A DNA stretch of 64,000 bases from an uncultured Eubacteriales bacterium (GTDB lineage Bacteria; Bacillota; Clostridia; Oscillospirales; Acutalibacteraceae). Within the stretch, counting starts at the first letter, position 1; every line of letters starts with the position of its first letter. The DNA is taken from the NCBI GenBank assembly GCA_934525065.1, contig CAKSYX010000001.1, forward strand, positions 124,001-188,000. The letters run 5' to 3'. Below are positions 17,359 to 25,452 of the stretch, piece after piece. The position numbers were made by a program, and so were the translations under genes. The notes beneath the pieces were generated by a model, which worked only from the letters and a program-made list of their open reading frames with translations, did not search any database and was not told the origin of the DNA.

Positions 17359-18222
17359 TCATTTGTGTAAAACATTATTGAAAAAATTCTCTCCGTTTTT
17401 ATAAAAAATCTTTGCCAAAAGCTCATCATCAAAGCCCTTTTCGGAAAGGAAGGCATAAAGCAACTCTGCTTTTTCAAGAGAATCAAGCTTTTCGCTCATT
17501 TTTGCGCCGTCAAAATCACTGCCAAAACAAATATTGTTCTCTCCCCCAAGCTCAAGGGCGTGATAAATATGTTCATAAATCAACTCAAACGTGTCACCTT
17601 TTCCGAGAAATTCGGGATAGAAGCATATACCCATAACACCACCCAAAGCAAACAATTCCTTGATTTGCTCATCTTTGAGGTTACGCCTATGGGGACACAA
17701 GGAAAAGCAATTACTGTGAGTTGCAATAAGCGGACTTTTTGCAAGTTCTATGCAGTCGTAAAACCCGCGTTCATTCAAATGCGAAACATCAACCAAAATT
17801 CCTGCATTTTGGAGTTCCTTGAACGCTTCCCTGCCAAATTGTGTAAGGCCAGCCCCACCCTGAAAAGACGAGCCGAAGCCGAGAGAGTTGGCCCCGTTCC
17901 AGGTAAGCGTTACCGCGCAAACGCCTTTGCTTTTCCAGTATTCAACACTCTGCAGATCATCACCGAGACTGATTCCGTTTTCAAGCGCAAGAAACGGTCT
18001 GAAGTGTGCGTTTTTAAAAGCCTTGATGTACTCAAAGTAATAATCAGCAACAGCCTTGGCTTTTAAAAAAGCGTCACACGGAGAAATGGAATCGTTCATC
18101 CAGATTGCAAAAATCTGGGAGTAATTCTCAAAAACTGCTGCCTTTTTCGGCGTAATCTGCGTGTTGAGCTTGCCGGAATAAGCTTCGATAACGGTGTCGC
18201 AATGAAGATCAAAGTAATTCAT
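17359..18222 (-). CDS. M19 family (membrane/renal-type) dipeptidase
   Basis: 287 residues. The N-terminal metal motif DLHCDTV is followed by the bridging Glu in ALENG, HSN and HRRNL histidine motifs, and FGSDFDG near the C-terminus, all usual for zinc-dependent M19 dipeptidases. No signal peptide is present, so a cytoplasmic enzyme cleaving dipeptides is expected; bacterial members can also act on D-amino-acid-containing dipeptides. The ATG shares one base with the yraN stop (TAATG), and GGAGGTG inside the yraN end is the ribosome site. It is shorter than mammalian forms but normal for Clostridia. Confidence 0.88.
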   Translation of the reverse strand: MNYFDLHCDTVIEAYSGKLNTQITPKKAAVFENYSQIFAIWMNDSISPCDAFLKAKAVADYYFEYIKAFKNAHFRPFLALENGISLGDDLQSVEYWKSKGVCAVTLTWNGANSLGFGSSFQGGAGLTQFGREAFKELQNAGILVDVSHLNERGFYDCIELAKSPLIATHSNCFSLCPHRRNLKDEQIKELFALGGVMGICFYPEFLGKGDTFELIYEHIYHALELGGENNICFGSDFDGAKMSEKLDSLEKAELLYAFLSEKGFDDELLAKIFYKNGENFFNNVLHK

Positions 18223-18599
18223 TAAAAAGCACCTCCGAGACATGAAATGTCAAACGCGTTTTTAATATGATTATATTTGACCTTTCCGTCCCGGCAGTAC
18301 AGAATTTCAATCACATCAAACACCGGCGTTTTATTTACGCTGTTATATTGAAGATATCTCATAGCGGTAAGAACAATTCGCTTTTGCTTTGTGTATCCGA
18401 CAGCTTCACGCGGCAGGGTAGAACTGCTTTCATTGCGTGTTTTTACCTCAACAAACGCAACAAAGCACTCATTTTCGGCGATTATATCAATTTCACCGTT
18501 TCGTGAATGATAGTTTCTTGCAACTATGCTGTATCCTTCTCTAAGGAGGATTTTGCAGGCTATGTCCTCTCCGCGACTGCCGATTTTCTTACTTTCCAT
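18222..18599 (-). CDS. yraN: YraN family (UPF0102) endonuclease-like protein
   Basis: 125 residues. The pattern is that of UPF0102: KIGSRGEDIACKILLREGY, then the PD-(D/E)xK-like core NGEIDIIAEN ... FVEVKTRN, and a tail with ALKY-like helices. The fold is related to Holliday-junction-type nucleases, yet no activity is firmly known. It overlaps the rnhB end by 11 bases and the dipeptidase start by one base. The rnhB-yraN pairing is very common in Firmicutes. A GTG nine bases upstream is an alternative start. Confidence 0.9.
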   Translation of the reverse strand: MESKKIGSRGEDIACKILLREGYSIVARNYHSRNGEIDIIAENECFVAFVEVKTRNESSSTLPREAVGYTKQKRIVLTAMRYLQYNSVNKTPVFDVIEILYCRDGKVKYNHIKNAFDISCLGGAF

Positions 18600-19200
18600 T
18601 CTCTTCACCGAAAAGTTTTTTTAAAAAAGTTCTTCTGTGCTCATCGCAAATACCGTGTTCGGCAATTTTTTCATAATGTAGTTTTGTGCCGTAACCCTTG
18701 TGCTTTGCAAAGCAAAATTCCGGATGCTTTTCATCAAGTTCTTTCATGTATCTGTCCCTCGTGACCTTTGCAAGAATCGAGGCCGCGGCAATTGAAATGC
18801 ACTTTGCGTCGCCTTTGACAATCGTAACTTCATCGCAGCTAAGGCCGGGCTTGCGGTTTCCGTCAATTAAAGCAAGATCGGGAGCATCTTCAAGTTTTTC
18901 AAAAGCACGACGCATTGCCAAAAAAGTTGCCTGCAATATGTTTATATCATCAATTTCCTTTGCCGTAGCCATGGCAATACCGTAAGAAACTGCCTTTTCG
19001 GTAATCAGCTCAAACAAAGCTTCTCTTTTCTTTTCGCTGAGCTTTTTTGAATCATTGATTCCATCAATTTTACAATCAAGCGGCAAAATAACTGCGGCGG
19101 CGCACACCGGGCCGCAAAGCGGGCCGCGACCCGCCTCATCGATTCCGCAAATTAGACGGTATCCTTTTCCGTAATATTCCTTTTCGATTTGGTAATCCAT
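18589..19200 (-). CDS. rnhB: Ribonuclease HII
   Basis: 203 residues from ATG 19200 (MDYQIEKEYYGKGY). The catalytic acidic residues are seen in GIDEAGRGPLCGPV, in LIDGNRKP and in ASILAKVTRDR. RNase HII removes ribonucleotides and RNA primers from RNA-DNA duplexes. A CGGAGAT ribosome site precedes the ATG. An open frame upstream of this start crosses the terminator of the P-loop gene and is not credible. It heads the run rnhB-yraN-dipeptidase-thrC-phosphoesterase. Confidence 0.95.
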   Translation of the reverse strand: MDYQIEKEYYGKGYRLICGIDEAGRGPLCGPVCAAAVILPLDCKIDGINDSKKLSEKKREALFELITEKAVSYGIAMATAKEIDDINILQATFLAMRRAFEKLEDAPDLALIDGNRKPGLSCDEVTIVKGDAKCISIAAASILAKVTRDRYMKELDEKHPEFCFAKHKGYGTKLHYEKIAEHGICDEHRRTFLKKLFGEENGK

Positions 19201-19225
19201 TTTTATCTCCGTTTTCTTTAATTCA

Positions 19226-19254
19226 GAAAAAGCGGCAGGAAAACCTGCCGCTTT
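19226..19254 (-). terminator. Intrinsic terminator of the P-loop protein gene
   Basis: An 11-bp perfect stem AAAGCGGCAGG / CCTGCCGCTTT with an AAAA loop (TTTT on the minus strand) is followed by TTTTT on the minus strand, 13 bases past the stop codon. Confidence 0.85.
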
Positions 19255-19267
19255 AAAAGCTTTAAGA

Positions 19268-19684
19268 TTAAAGAACCTTGCAATAGTTGAAAATTGAAGC
19301 GGGAAGCTCTTCCCTGTCGGCTGAAATTGTGAATGTAAATTTCTTATCCTGAGCCTCGGCAAGCTCATAAACCTCCTCAAGGAACTTTGAAAGCTCGTTG
19401 TAATCTCTTCCGCCGATTCTGAGGGTAGCGTCAACAAGAACATCGGTGATGTCGTGATTACCGGCGCAAACGCCTGCAAGGAAGCCATAAAAAGAATTAT
19501 AGCCCTTAATTTCAAAGTCATCGGTTGCAATAAGTCTTGCTCTGTAATTAACGTCATATGTCAATTTTGTCTCTTTTTCGACGCAAATAACATTACCTTT
19601 TGAGGTCTCGATTGCTTCGTTAACGCAAGCGATGAGGTGCTTGGTTTTGCCGGAGCCTTTGTGTCCTAAAATAAGAGAAATCAT
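19268..19684 (-). CDS. Small P-loop ATP-binding protein, function unknown
   Basis: 138 residues with a clean Walker A at the very N-terminus (LILGHKGSGKTKHLI) and a possible Walker B in ITDVLVDATLRIGG. The rest (an alpha/beta domain with NELSKFLEEVYELAEAQDKKFTFTISAD) gives no specific family match that I recognise. It is short for a complete AAA or kinase domain and carries no membrane segment. The start is well fixed by TAAGGAGGA. It stands alone between pgi and a strong terminator, with its own candidate promoter (19701-19731) that contains a dyad. Homologues in this group are sometimes annotated as PilT-like ATPases, but no PilT-specific motif is present. Confidence 0.7.
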   Translation of the reverse strand: MISLILGHKGSGKTKHLIACVNEAIETSKGNVICVEKETKLTYDVNYRARLIATDDFEIKGYNSFYGFLAGVCAGNHDITDVLVDATLRIGGRDYNELSKFLEEVYELAEAQDKKFTFTISADREELPASIFNYCKVL

Positions 19685-19700
19685 GAAATTCTCCTCCTTA

Positions 19701-19731
19701 ATATAATTTCCACATCCGTGGATTTTTACAA
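19701..19731 (-). promoter_or_regulatory. Candidate promoter with a central dyad upstream of the P-loop gene
   Basis: Minus strand TTGTAA, a 19-base spacer, then TTATAT (or TATATT after 20). The spacer holds TCCAC-GGAT-GTGGA (19709-19722). The long spacer with a centred palindrome resembles MerR-type promoters, but the match is short. Confidence 0.4.
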
Positions 19732-19741
19732 GTCCATTGTA

Positions 19742-21082
19742 TCACATAGAAAGCCTTTGTTCAAGACTTTCTTTCTCTTTTTCGTATCCGGGTTTGCCAA
19801 GAAGGGCGAACATATTCTTCTTATAGCTTTCAACGCCCGGCTGATCAAACGGATTTATGCCGAGAACATATCCGGAAATTGCACAGGCTTTTTCAAGGAA
19901 GTAAATAAGATATCCGAGATTTTCCTCGTCCGGCTTTTCAACATTAAGAACAATATTCGGAACTCCGCCGTCGTTATGAGCAAGAACGGTTCCTTCAAAA
20001 GCCTTTTCGTTGACAAACGACATCGGTTTTCCTGCAAGAAAGTTGAGCCCGTCAATATTTCCGGCTTCTTCTTTGATGACCAGCTCTTTCTGTGGCTTTT
20101 CAAAGCGGAACACAGTTTCAAACATCAATCTCTCGCCCTGCTGAATGTACTGACCGAGAGAATGGAGGTCAGTTGAAAAAATTGCAGACGTCGGGAAAAG
20201 TCCCTTTCCTTCTTTGCCTTCGCTTTCACCGAAGAGCTGCTTGATCCATTCATTCATCATGGTGAAGCAAGGCTCATATGCAATGAACATTTCGGTGCAT
20301 TTACCTTTATTATAAAGTGCATTGCGAAGCGCAACATATTTATAGCAGTCATTTTCACTCAACGAAGTGCTCATGAGCTCTTTTGCAGCACAGGCAGCAC
20401 CGTTCATGAGAGCATCGATGTCGATACCCGCAGCAGCAATCGGAAGAAGTCCGACAGCAGTAAGAACAGAGTATCTTCCGCCGACATCATCGGGAACAAC
20501 GAACGTTTCATAGCCCTCTTTATCAGCAAGCGATTTGAGCGTTCCTTTTGTCTTGTCTGTTGTGACATAAATTCTTCCGGCAGCTTCCTTTTCGCCGTAT
20601 TTTTCAATCAGAAGCTCGCGAAAAACGCGGAAAGCAATTGCAGGTTCAGTGGTCGTTCCTGATTTTGAAATCACGTTGACCGAAAAATCTTTACCCTCAC
20701 AAATTTCAACAAGCTCGGAGAGCACGGTTGAGCTTATGCTGTTGCCCGAAAAATAGATAGCCGGAGTACCCTTGCGAAGAACATTATAGTTCTGAGACTT
20801 AATGAATTCGATGACTGCTCTTGCGCCGAGATATGAGCCTCCTATGCCGATAACAATGAGAACCTCACTGTCATTTGAAATCTTCTTTGCCGCAGCTTTG
20901 ATTCTTGAAAACTCCTCTTTATCGAAGTTGAACGGCAAATCAACCCAGCCCGTGAAATCACTGCCGGCTCCGGTTTTTTCGTGGAGCATTTTATGAGCGG
21001 CTTCAATTTTAGCGGCATACGAATTTATTTCACTTTCCGTCAGGAAAGAAGAGACATACTTGTCTGTTAGTTTTACTGACAT
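19742..21082 (-). CDS. pgi: Glucose-6-phosphate isomerase
   Basis: 446 residues, the Firmicutes size. Signature regions are seen: GIGGSYLGARA for the phosphate site, SKSGTTTEPAIAFR, the DDVGGRYSVLTAVG stretch, the active-site Glu region near LFGESEGKEGKG, and a C-terminal NPFDQPGVESYKK. It interconverts glucose- and fructose-6-phosphate in glycolysis. GGAGG sits eight bases before ATG, and a TTGACA-17-TAGAAT promoter lies upstream. The leader contains a small GGCAGG/CCTGCC hairpin directly before the ribosome site. Confidence 0.97.
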   Translation of the reverse strand: MSVKLTDKYVSSFLTESEINSYAAKIEAAHKMLHEKTGAGSDFTGWVDLPFNFDKEEFSRIKAAAKKISNDSEVLIVIGIGGSYLGARAVIEFIKSQNYNVLRKGTPAIYFSGNSISSTVLSELVEICEGKDFSVNVISKSGTTTEPAIAFRVFRELLIEKYGEKEAAGRIYVTTDKTKGTLKSLADKEGYETFVVPDDVGGRYSVLTAVGLLPIAAAGIDIDALMNGAACAAKELMSTSLSENDCYKYVALRNALYNKGKCTEMFIAYEPCFTMMNEWIKQLFGESEGKEGKGLFPTSAIFSTDLHSLGQYIQQGERLMFETVFRFEKPQKELVIKEEAGNIDGLNFLAGKPMSFVNEKAFEGTVLAHNDGGVPNIVLNVEKPDEENLGYLIYFLEKACAISGYVLGINPFDQPGVESYKKNMFALLGKPGYEKEKESLEQRLSM

Positions 21083-21100
21083 TACAATTCCTCCAATAAA

Positions 21101-21116
21101 GGCAGGAATCCCTGCC
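21101..21116 (-). other. Short hairpin in the pgi leader
   Basis: GGCAGG-GATT-CCTGCC on the minus strand, followed by TTTATT and then the GGAGG ribosome site. It could be a weak attenuator or a 5' stabiliser. Confidence 0.4.
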
Positions 21117-21135
21117 CATAACGGTTTATTTGTGT

Positions 21136-21164
21136 ATTCTAATACATTTGTATAATTTTGTCAA
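21136..21164 (-). promoter_or_regulatory. Candidate sigma-A promoter of pgi
   Basis: Minus strand TTGACA (21164-21159), 17 bases, TAGAAT (21141-21136). Confidence 0.8.
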
Positions 21165-21197
21165 CTATTCGGCACTTTAAATCGTTCGAACACATTG

Positions 21198-22475
21198 TCA
21201 GTGTGTCTTTTCCTTTGCAGTGTTGCCGGTCGCGGTTGTTTCGCCGGTTGCTACATTCTCGGCAGTGCTTATGTCTGTTTGCTTCTCTTCGGGTTTAATA
21301 TCATCTGTTTCTTCAATTGTGCACCTGATACTCAGCGAAGCAATAAGCCTCTTCATCACATCAAAAAGCGTTATTTTCCTTACGGCGCACGGAGCTGTAA
21401 GTGAATAGCTTGCAACTTTTTCATCGCCTATCATAAAACTGACTGTTCCGAGAAGCTGGCCTTTTTCAACTGGAGCTTCAACGTTCACGGCGAGGTCGAT
21501 TTTTGTTTCAAGTTTTGCGCTTTTTCCGCTTTCAAGCGTCATTGGCAAAATCGATTCAAGCTCCGGAGTAATCTTGTTGCAAACACCTTTTAGGACTGTG
21601 ACATCTGTAATTAGTCCCTCTTCAACATTCGGTATAACTGTTTCATAATTTGCAAAGCCCCAATTCAAGAGTGACTTTGCCCCTTCAAAACGGTCGGTAC
21701 TGTTTTCCGCACCGAGGACAACAGCCACAAGGTGAAGTCCGTTTCTCATTGCACTCGCAGCGACGCAGTGTCCTGCCTTTGAAGTTGTTCCGGTTTTAAG
21801 ACCTGTTGTGCCTTTATAAAAACGAACAAGTTTATTTGTGTTCACAAGCTCTGTTGCGCCGTCTCTCAGTTTATCCATCCAGACCGTCGTGTAATTCATA
21901 ATTCTTTCATGCTTCAGAAGCTCACAGGACATCAGAGCAATATCATATGCAGTTGTCATGTGATCGGTCGTATCGTCATCAAGACCCGTACAGTTTTCAA
22001 AATGCGTATCTTTCATCCCAAGCTCGGCTGCACGGTCGTTCATCATTCTGACAAAGCCCTCTTCGCTGCCGGCAATGTATTCCGCGAGAGCTGTGCAGGC
22101 GTCATTCGCGCTGCCGATTGCAGAAGCGCGAAGGAGCTCATCAACCGTCATCGTCTCGCCTTCCTTCAGCCAGATTTGCGAGCCGCCCTTTCCTGCCGCT
22201 GCCGTGCTTGCCGTTACATTATCGGTGAGATTGATTTTTCCATTGTCGATGCTTTCAATCACCAAAAGCAAGGTCATGATTTTTGTGACCGAAGCCGGGT
22301 AAAGACGCTCATGCTCATTTTTTCCAAGCAGGAGTTTTCTCTGTGAGACATCCATCAGTGCACAGCTTTTTGATTTTACAGTAACTTTTTCTTCGCTTTT
22401 TTCGGCAAATGATACAACTGTGAGAGAAGAAATCATTACTATGATGCAAAAAATTATTGAAAATATTCTCTTCAT
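21198..22475 (-). CDS. Serine-type D-Ala-D-Ala carboxypeptidase (DacF/PBP5 family)
   Basis: 425 residues with an N-terminal signal peptide (IFSIIFCIIVMISSLTVVSFA). The penicillin-binding motifs are complete: SxxK in YPASVTKIMT, SxN in GSANDACTALAE and KTG in GLKTGTTSKAG. A C-terminal PBP5-type beta domain follows, and the tail is Thr/Glu-rich and low in complexity. It trims the terminal D-Ala from peptidoglycan stem peptides outside the cell. GAGGAG precedes the ATG, and a TATAAT at 22493-22498 (minus) lies just upstream with only a weak -35. It is divergent from mtaB. Confidence 0.92.
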   Translation of the reverse strand: MKRIFSIIFCIIVMISSLTVVSFAEKSEEKVTVKSKSCALMDVSQRKLLLGKNEHERLYPASVTKIMTLLLVIESIDNGKINLTDNVTASTAAAGKGGSQIWLKEGETMTVDELLRASAIGSANDACTALAEYIAGSEEGFVRMMNDRAAELGMKDTHFENCTGLDDDTTDHMTTAYDIALMSCELLKHERIMNYTTVWMDKLRDGATELVNTNKLVRFYKGTTGLKTGTTSKAGHCVAASAMRNGLHLVAVVLGAENSTDRFEGAKSLLNWGFANYETVIPNVEEGLITDVTVLKGVCNKITPELESILPMTLESGKSAKLETKIDLAVNVEAPVEKGQLLGTVSFMIGDEKVASYSLTAPCAVRKITLFDVMKRLIASLSIRCTIEETDDIKPEEKQTDISTAENVATGETTATGNTAKEKTH

Positions 22476-22531
22476 ATCATCAACTCCTCACAATTATATA
22501 TGACAAACGGCAGAAAATTAAAACAAAGCTG

Positions 22532-22560
22532 TTGAAAAGAAGATAAGTTTGTTTTATAAT
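22532..22560 (+). promoter_or_regulatory. Candidate sigma-A promoter of mtaB
   Basis: TTGAAA at 22532-22537, 17 bases, TATAAT at 22555-22560; the start codon follows at 22617. Confidence 0.8.
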
Positions 22561-22616
22561 TTGTTGTTGTGATCGTATTCCGACTGTATATGACAGTTTT
22601 TCAAAGTGAGGCTACT

Positions 22617-23906
22617 ATGAAATATTCATTTTACACACTCGGCTGTAAAGTCAACCAGTATGAAAGCCAGGCGCTTGGTGAGCTGCTTTCAAAGTTCGGT
22701 TATGAGCCGGCCCCCGCCGGAGAAAGTGCCGATGTTTATATAATTAACTCCTGCACCGTTACCGCAGAGTCAGACAGAAAAACGCGGCAGGCCGTCCGCA
22801 GGTTCAAGCGTAACAATCCAAATGCGGTTGTTGTTCTCACCGGATGTATGCCGCAGGCATACCCCGAAGACGCACAAAGTCTTGCAGAAGCGGATATTGT
22901 TATCGGTAACAAAAACAACGGTGAGCTTCCCGAGCTTCTTGAAGCATATCTTCGTGACAGGCAGCGCCGTGTTGTGACTGAACAGCATATGAAGGGCGAA
23001 AGCTTTGATATCTGCCCTGTCACTTCCTTCAACGAAAGAACAAGAGCTTATGTCAAAATTCAGGACGGCTGCAACCGTTTTTGTTCATATTGCATTATTC
23101 CGGTTTCGCGCGGACGTGTACGTTCAAAGCCACTTTCTGCGCTCAAAACCGAGCTTCAGACTTTGGCGGCCGCCGGATACAAAGAAGTTGTTCTTGTCGG
23201 AATCAACCTGTCGTCATACGGTCAGGACATTGGTGAAAGCTTTCCGTCGGCTGTTGAGCTTGCCTGCTCTGTTGAAGGAATTGAGCGTGTTCGTCTCGGT
23301 TCGCTCGAGCCGGATCACCTGACCGAAGAAGTTGTTGAACGCCTTTCAAAATGCAAAAAGCTTTGTCCTCAGTTTCATATATCGCTCCAAAGCGGCTGCA
23401 ACAGCACTCTTCGCCGCATGAACCGCCATTATACCGCAGAAGAGTTTCAGCGACTTTGTGATTCTTTACGCTCGCATTTTGAAAACTGTGCACTGACAAC
23501 CGATGTCATGGTCGGCTTTTGCGGAGAAACCGAATGCGACTTTGAGCAAAGCCTTGAATTTGTTAAAGGAATCGGTTTTGAAAAGGTTCACGTGTTTCCC
23601 TATTCCGTCAGAATCGGAACAAAAGCCGAAAAAATGGACGGCCATCTTCCGAAGGCCGTCAAAGAAAAACGTTCTGCCGTTATGATTGAGGAATGTGAGA
23701 GAATTCGCCACGATTTTCTCTTGTCACAGGTTGAAAAAATCTTTCCGGTGCTTTTTGAAAGCAAGGAAAAAGACGGCATGATTCTCGGTCATACCGCAAA
23801 CTACACACCCGTTAAGGTTCTCGCCAAGCATGAACTAATCGGAAAAATTGTTGATGTAAGGCTAACCGGAGTCGGCAAGGACTGGAACATCGGCGAAGTC
23901 ATTTAA
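22617..23906 (+). CDS. mtaB: tRNA (t6A37) methylthiotransferase MtaB
   Basis: 429 residues from ATG 22617. The N-terminal methylthiotransferase domain has the MtaB-type TLGCKVNQYES and further Cys in NSCTVTAESDRK and LTGCMPQ. The radical SAM cluster is CNRFCSYCIIP, and the C-terminus (about residues 365-429) resembles a TRAM domain. It adds a methylthio group to t6A37 of ANN-decoding tRNAs. GTGAGG lies before the ATG; an in-frame upstream start at 22569 would place the N-terminus only 9 bases from the -10 box. Its stop TAA overlaps the stop of the convergent tmcAL, and its terminator lies inside tmcAL. Confidence 0.94.
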   Translation: MKYSFYTLGCKVNQYESQALGELLSKFGYEPAPAGESADVYIINSCTVTAESDRKTRQAVRRFKRNNPNAVVVLTGCMPQAYPEDAQSLAEADIVIGNKNNGELPELLEAYLRDRQRRVVTEQHMKGESFDICPVTSFNERTRAYVKIQDGCNRFCSYCIIPVSRGRVRSKPLSALKTELQTLAAAGYKEVVLVGINLSSYGQDIGESFPSAVELACSVEGIERVRLGSLEPDHLTEEVVERLSKCKKLCPQFHISLQSGCNSTLRRMNRHYTAEEFQRLCDSLRSHFENCALTTDVMVGFCGETECDFEQSLEFVKGIGFEKVHVFPYSVRIGTKAEKMDGHLPKAVKEKRSAVMIEECERIRHDFLLSQVEKIFPVLFESKEKDGMILGHTANYTPVKVLAKHELIGKIVDVRLTGVGKDWNIGEVI

Positions 23907-25084
23907 TCCGCAATGAATATCGGGCTTGTTTGTTCACGCGAACAGCCCGATATTTTTTTTGAAAACAAGGAGTACAAATCAGTGCATGAGCACTCCAAAA
24001 AATAGACCTCTTTTCCAAATTCGGAAAGCGAAGAAAGATGAGAATGCCTTGAAATAACCGGCAGACAGCATTTACTTGCTTTGATGATTTCAGCTCCTTT
24101 TTTGTTCATTGCCAAAACTTTAACATATGGCGGAAGAGCCTTCGGCATTTCAGCCGGAATCTTCAAAAAGCAGGACATTACCGCACGCCTGACAGCCGCC
24201 ATTGTAATACTCTTTGTTTTGGTTTTACCGATAAGGTCATCAAACGAAGCGGCAGTTTTTGAGGCTTTATAAAGTCTGTTGACAAGTCCGCTGTCATCAG
24301 AGACAAACTTGCTCATCTCTTCCAAGCTCATCTGACGAAGAAAACCAAGCAAAACCCTTTCCGCGTTTTCAGTTTTATATGGGTACAATCCGCATTGCTC
24401 AAGAGAAGAGAGCTCGGAAAACATCGGGCCGGGAACATAGTTTTTAATCATATCAACGTTTTCAATCAATCTTAAAGCACCTGCTGTGGCAATGCAGCTA
24501 TGGTTAACGTGCTCATCAAGATGATCTGGACCGTTTCTTTTAATGGCCAGATATTCAAAGGAATTTTTTTGTTTCCTGCTTTGACGGATATATTCAACAG
24601 CAAGAGTGTTGTTAGGCGAATCAAAAATTTCCGCTGTTTCTTCGCCGAAAACTTGACAGACAGCTTTTCTGAGAGCAGAGGGATATGTATGTCCGCCTAC
24701 CATTTCTTTTTTTATTATCTCCCCGACGTCAGGCGAATCAACAGCTTCAGCCGACGCCATTAAAAGCCCCACACTGTCATTTTCACAACCGAACGAAAGC
24801 ATATCGACGCCAAGACATGAAAGAATATATATACCGCCGCGCGCAAAATCTTCCGCAGAAGAACAGGCCCATGGTGTCGGAAGTTCAACAACCAGGTCTG
24901 CTCCCGAAAGAATAGCGGCTTTTGCCCTTGACCATTTATCGGCAATAGCCAAATCTCCGCGCTGAACAAAGTTTCCACTCATTACGCAAACTATATGTGT
25001 CGCAGTTTTGCGAGTCTGCTCAAGCTGATAGATATGTCCGTTATGAAGCGGATTATACTCACAAATTATTCCGGCAACTTTCAA
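23903..25084 (-). CDS. tmcAL: tRNA(Met) cytidine acetate ligase TmcAL (YlbM family)
   Basis: 393 residues from TTG 25084, chosen because GGGGTGG lies just before it and the family N-terminus (KVAGIICEYNPLHNGH) begins there. The nucleotidyltransferase-like HNGH and SGNFVQRGD motifs and the VELPTPWACSSAEDFA stretch are typical. The enzyme uses ATP and acetate to make N4-acetylcytidine at the wobble base of elongator tRNA-Met. Its last 19 codons also hold the terminator hairpin of mtaB on the opposite strand, and the two stop codons overlap. No clear own promoter is seen. Confidence 0.92.
   Translation of the reverse strand: MKVAGIICEYNPLHNGHIYQLEQTRKTATHIVCVMSGNFVQRGDLAIADKWSRAKAAILSGADLVVELPTPWACSSAEDFARGGIYILSCLGVDMLSFGCENDSVGLLMASAEAVDSPDVGEIIKKEMVGGHTYPSALRKAVCQVFGEETAEIFDSPNNTLAVEYIRQSRKQKNSFEYLAIKRNGPDHLDEHVNHSCIATAGALRLIENVDMIKNYVPGPMFSELSSLEQCGLYPYKTENAERVLLGFLRQMSLEEMSKFVSDDSGLVNRLYKASKTAASFDDLIGKTKTKSITMAAVRRAVMSCFLKIPAEMPKALPPYVKVLAMNKKGAEIIKASKCCLPVISRHSHLSSLSEFGKEVYFLECSCTDLYSLFSKKISGCSREQTSPIFIAD
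23917..23960 (+). terminator. Terminator of mtaB coded inside the 3' end of tmcAL
   Basis: Arms ATATCGGGC / GCCCGATAT and TGTTC / GAACA with a 5-base bulge on one side and an ACGC loop are followed by a run of eight T in the plus direction. The whole structure is also tmcAL coding sequence. Confidence 0.85.
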
Positions 25085-25137
25085 CTTTCCACCCCTTTTC
25101 AAGTATATTTTATTTGCAGCCGATGGTTTTGTCAAGG

Positions 25138-25180
25138 CAAAGAAAGGCCGCCGAAGCCAAGGAGCTGCGACGGTCTTTTC
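25138..25180 (-). terminator. Possible imperfect terminator after the DUF1540 gene
   Basis: Minus strand arms AAAGACCGTCG and CGGCGGCCTTT pair with G-U wobbles and are followed by CTTTGCC, which is a poor T tract. It ends shortly before tmcAL. Confidence 0.45.
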
Positions 25181-25192
25181 CGAAAACAATTT

Positions 25193-25363
25193 TTATGACT
25201 TCGGAACGAAGGATTCACAGTCAACGCACTGACAAACCTTCGGATCGGTCTCGTGCGAACCGATTGAAACCCGGTTGAGAGTACAATAGTTTTCGGAATG
25301 GCAGTGATGAGCGCACTTTTCAACCGTGCAGCCAATTGATTTGTTGGCATCATTGCAGTTCAT
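25193..25363 (-). CDS. DUF1540 family cysteine-rich small protein
   Basis: 56 residues from ATG 25363, which has AAAGGTGG before it. The Cys pattern (IGCTVEKCAHHCHSENYC ... VCQCVDCESF) is that of DUF1540, small proteins likely to bind a metal through their many Cys and His; their role is not known. In sporeformers some members are made during sporulation, but nothing here shows that. A perfect hairpin followed by a T tract sits only about 8 bases upstream of the ribosome site (25381-25420), so expression may require read-through. Confidence 0.85.
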   Translation of the reverse strand: MNCNDANKSIGCTVEKCAHHCHSENYCTLNRVSIGSHETDPKVCQCVDCESFVPKS

Positions 25364-25380
25364 AAGAATACCACCTTTGC

Positions 25381-25420
25381 AAAAATAAAACTCGAACAGC
25401 CGAAGCATCAGCTGTTCGAG
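25381..25420 (-). terminator. Terminator/attenuator-like hairpin before DUF1540
   Basis: A perfect 10-bp stem CTCGAACAGC / GCTGTTCGAG with a ten-base loop is followed on the minus strand by TTTTATTTTT. It can end the transcript of the upstream secreted protein gene, but its T tract ends immediately before the DUF1540 ribosome site. Confidence 0.8.
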
Positions 25421-25452
25421 CCTATTTTTATATTTCACAAAAGCGGTCTGAA

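Noticed and set aside
19201..19557. Longer N-terminus of RNase HII
   Set aside because: It would cross the P-loop gene and its terminator; ATG 19200 has a ribosome site and matches the normal family start.
25193..25363. Toxin-like or bacteriocin small peptide
   Set aside because: The Cys pattern fits DUF1540 and there is no export or immunity gene beside it.
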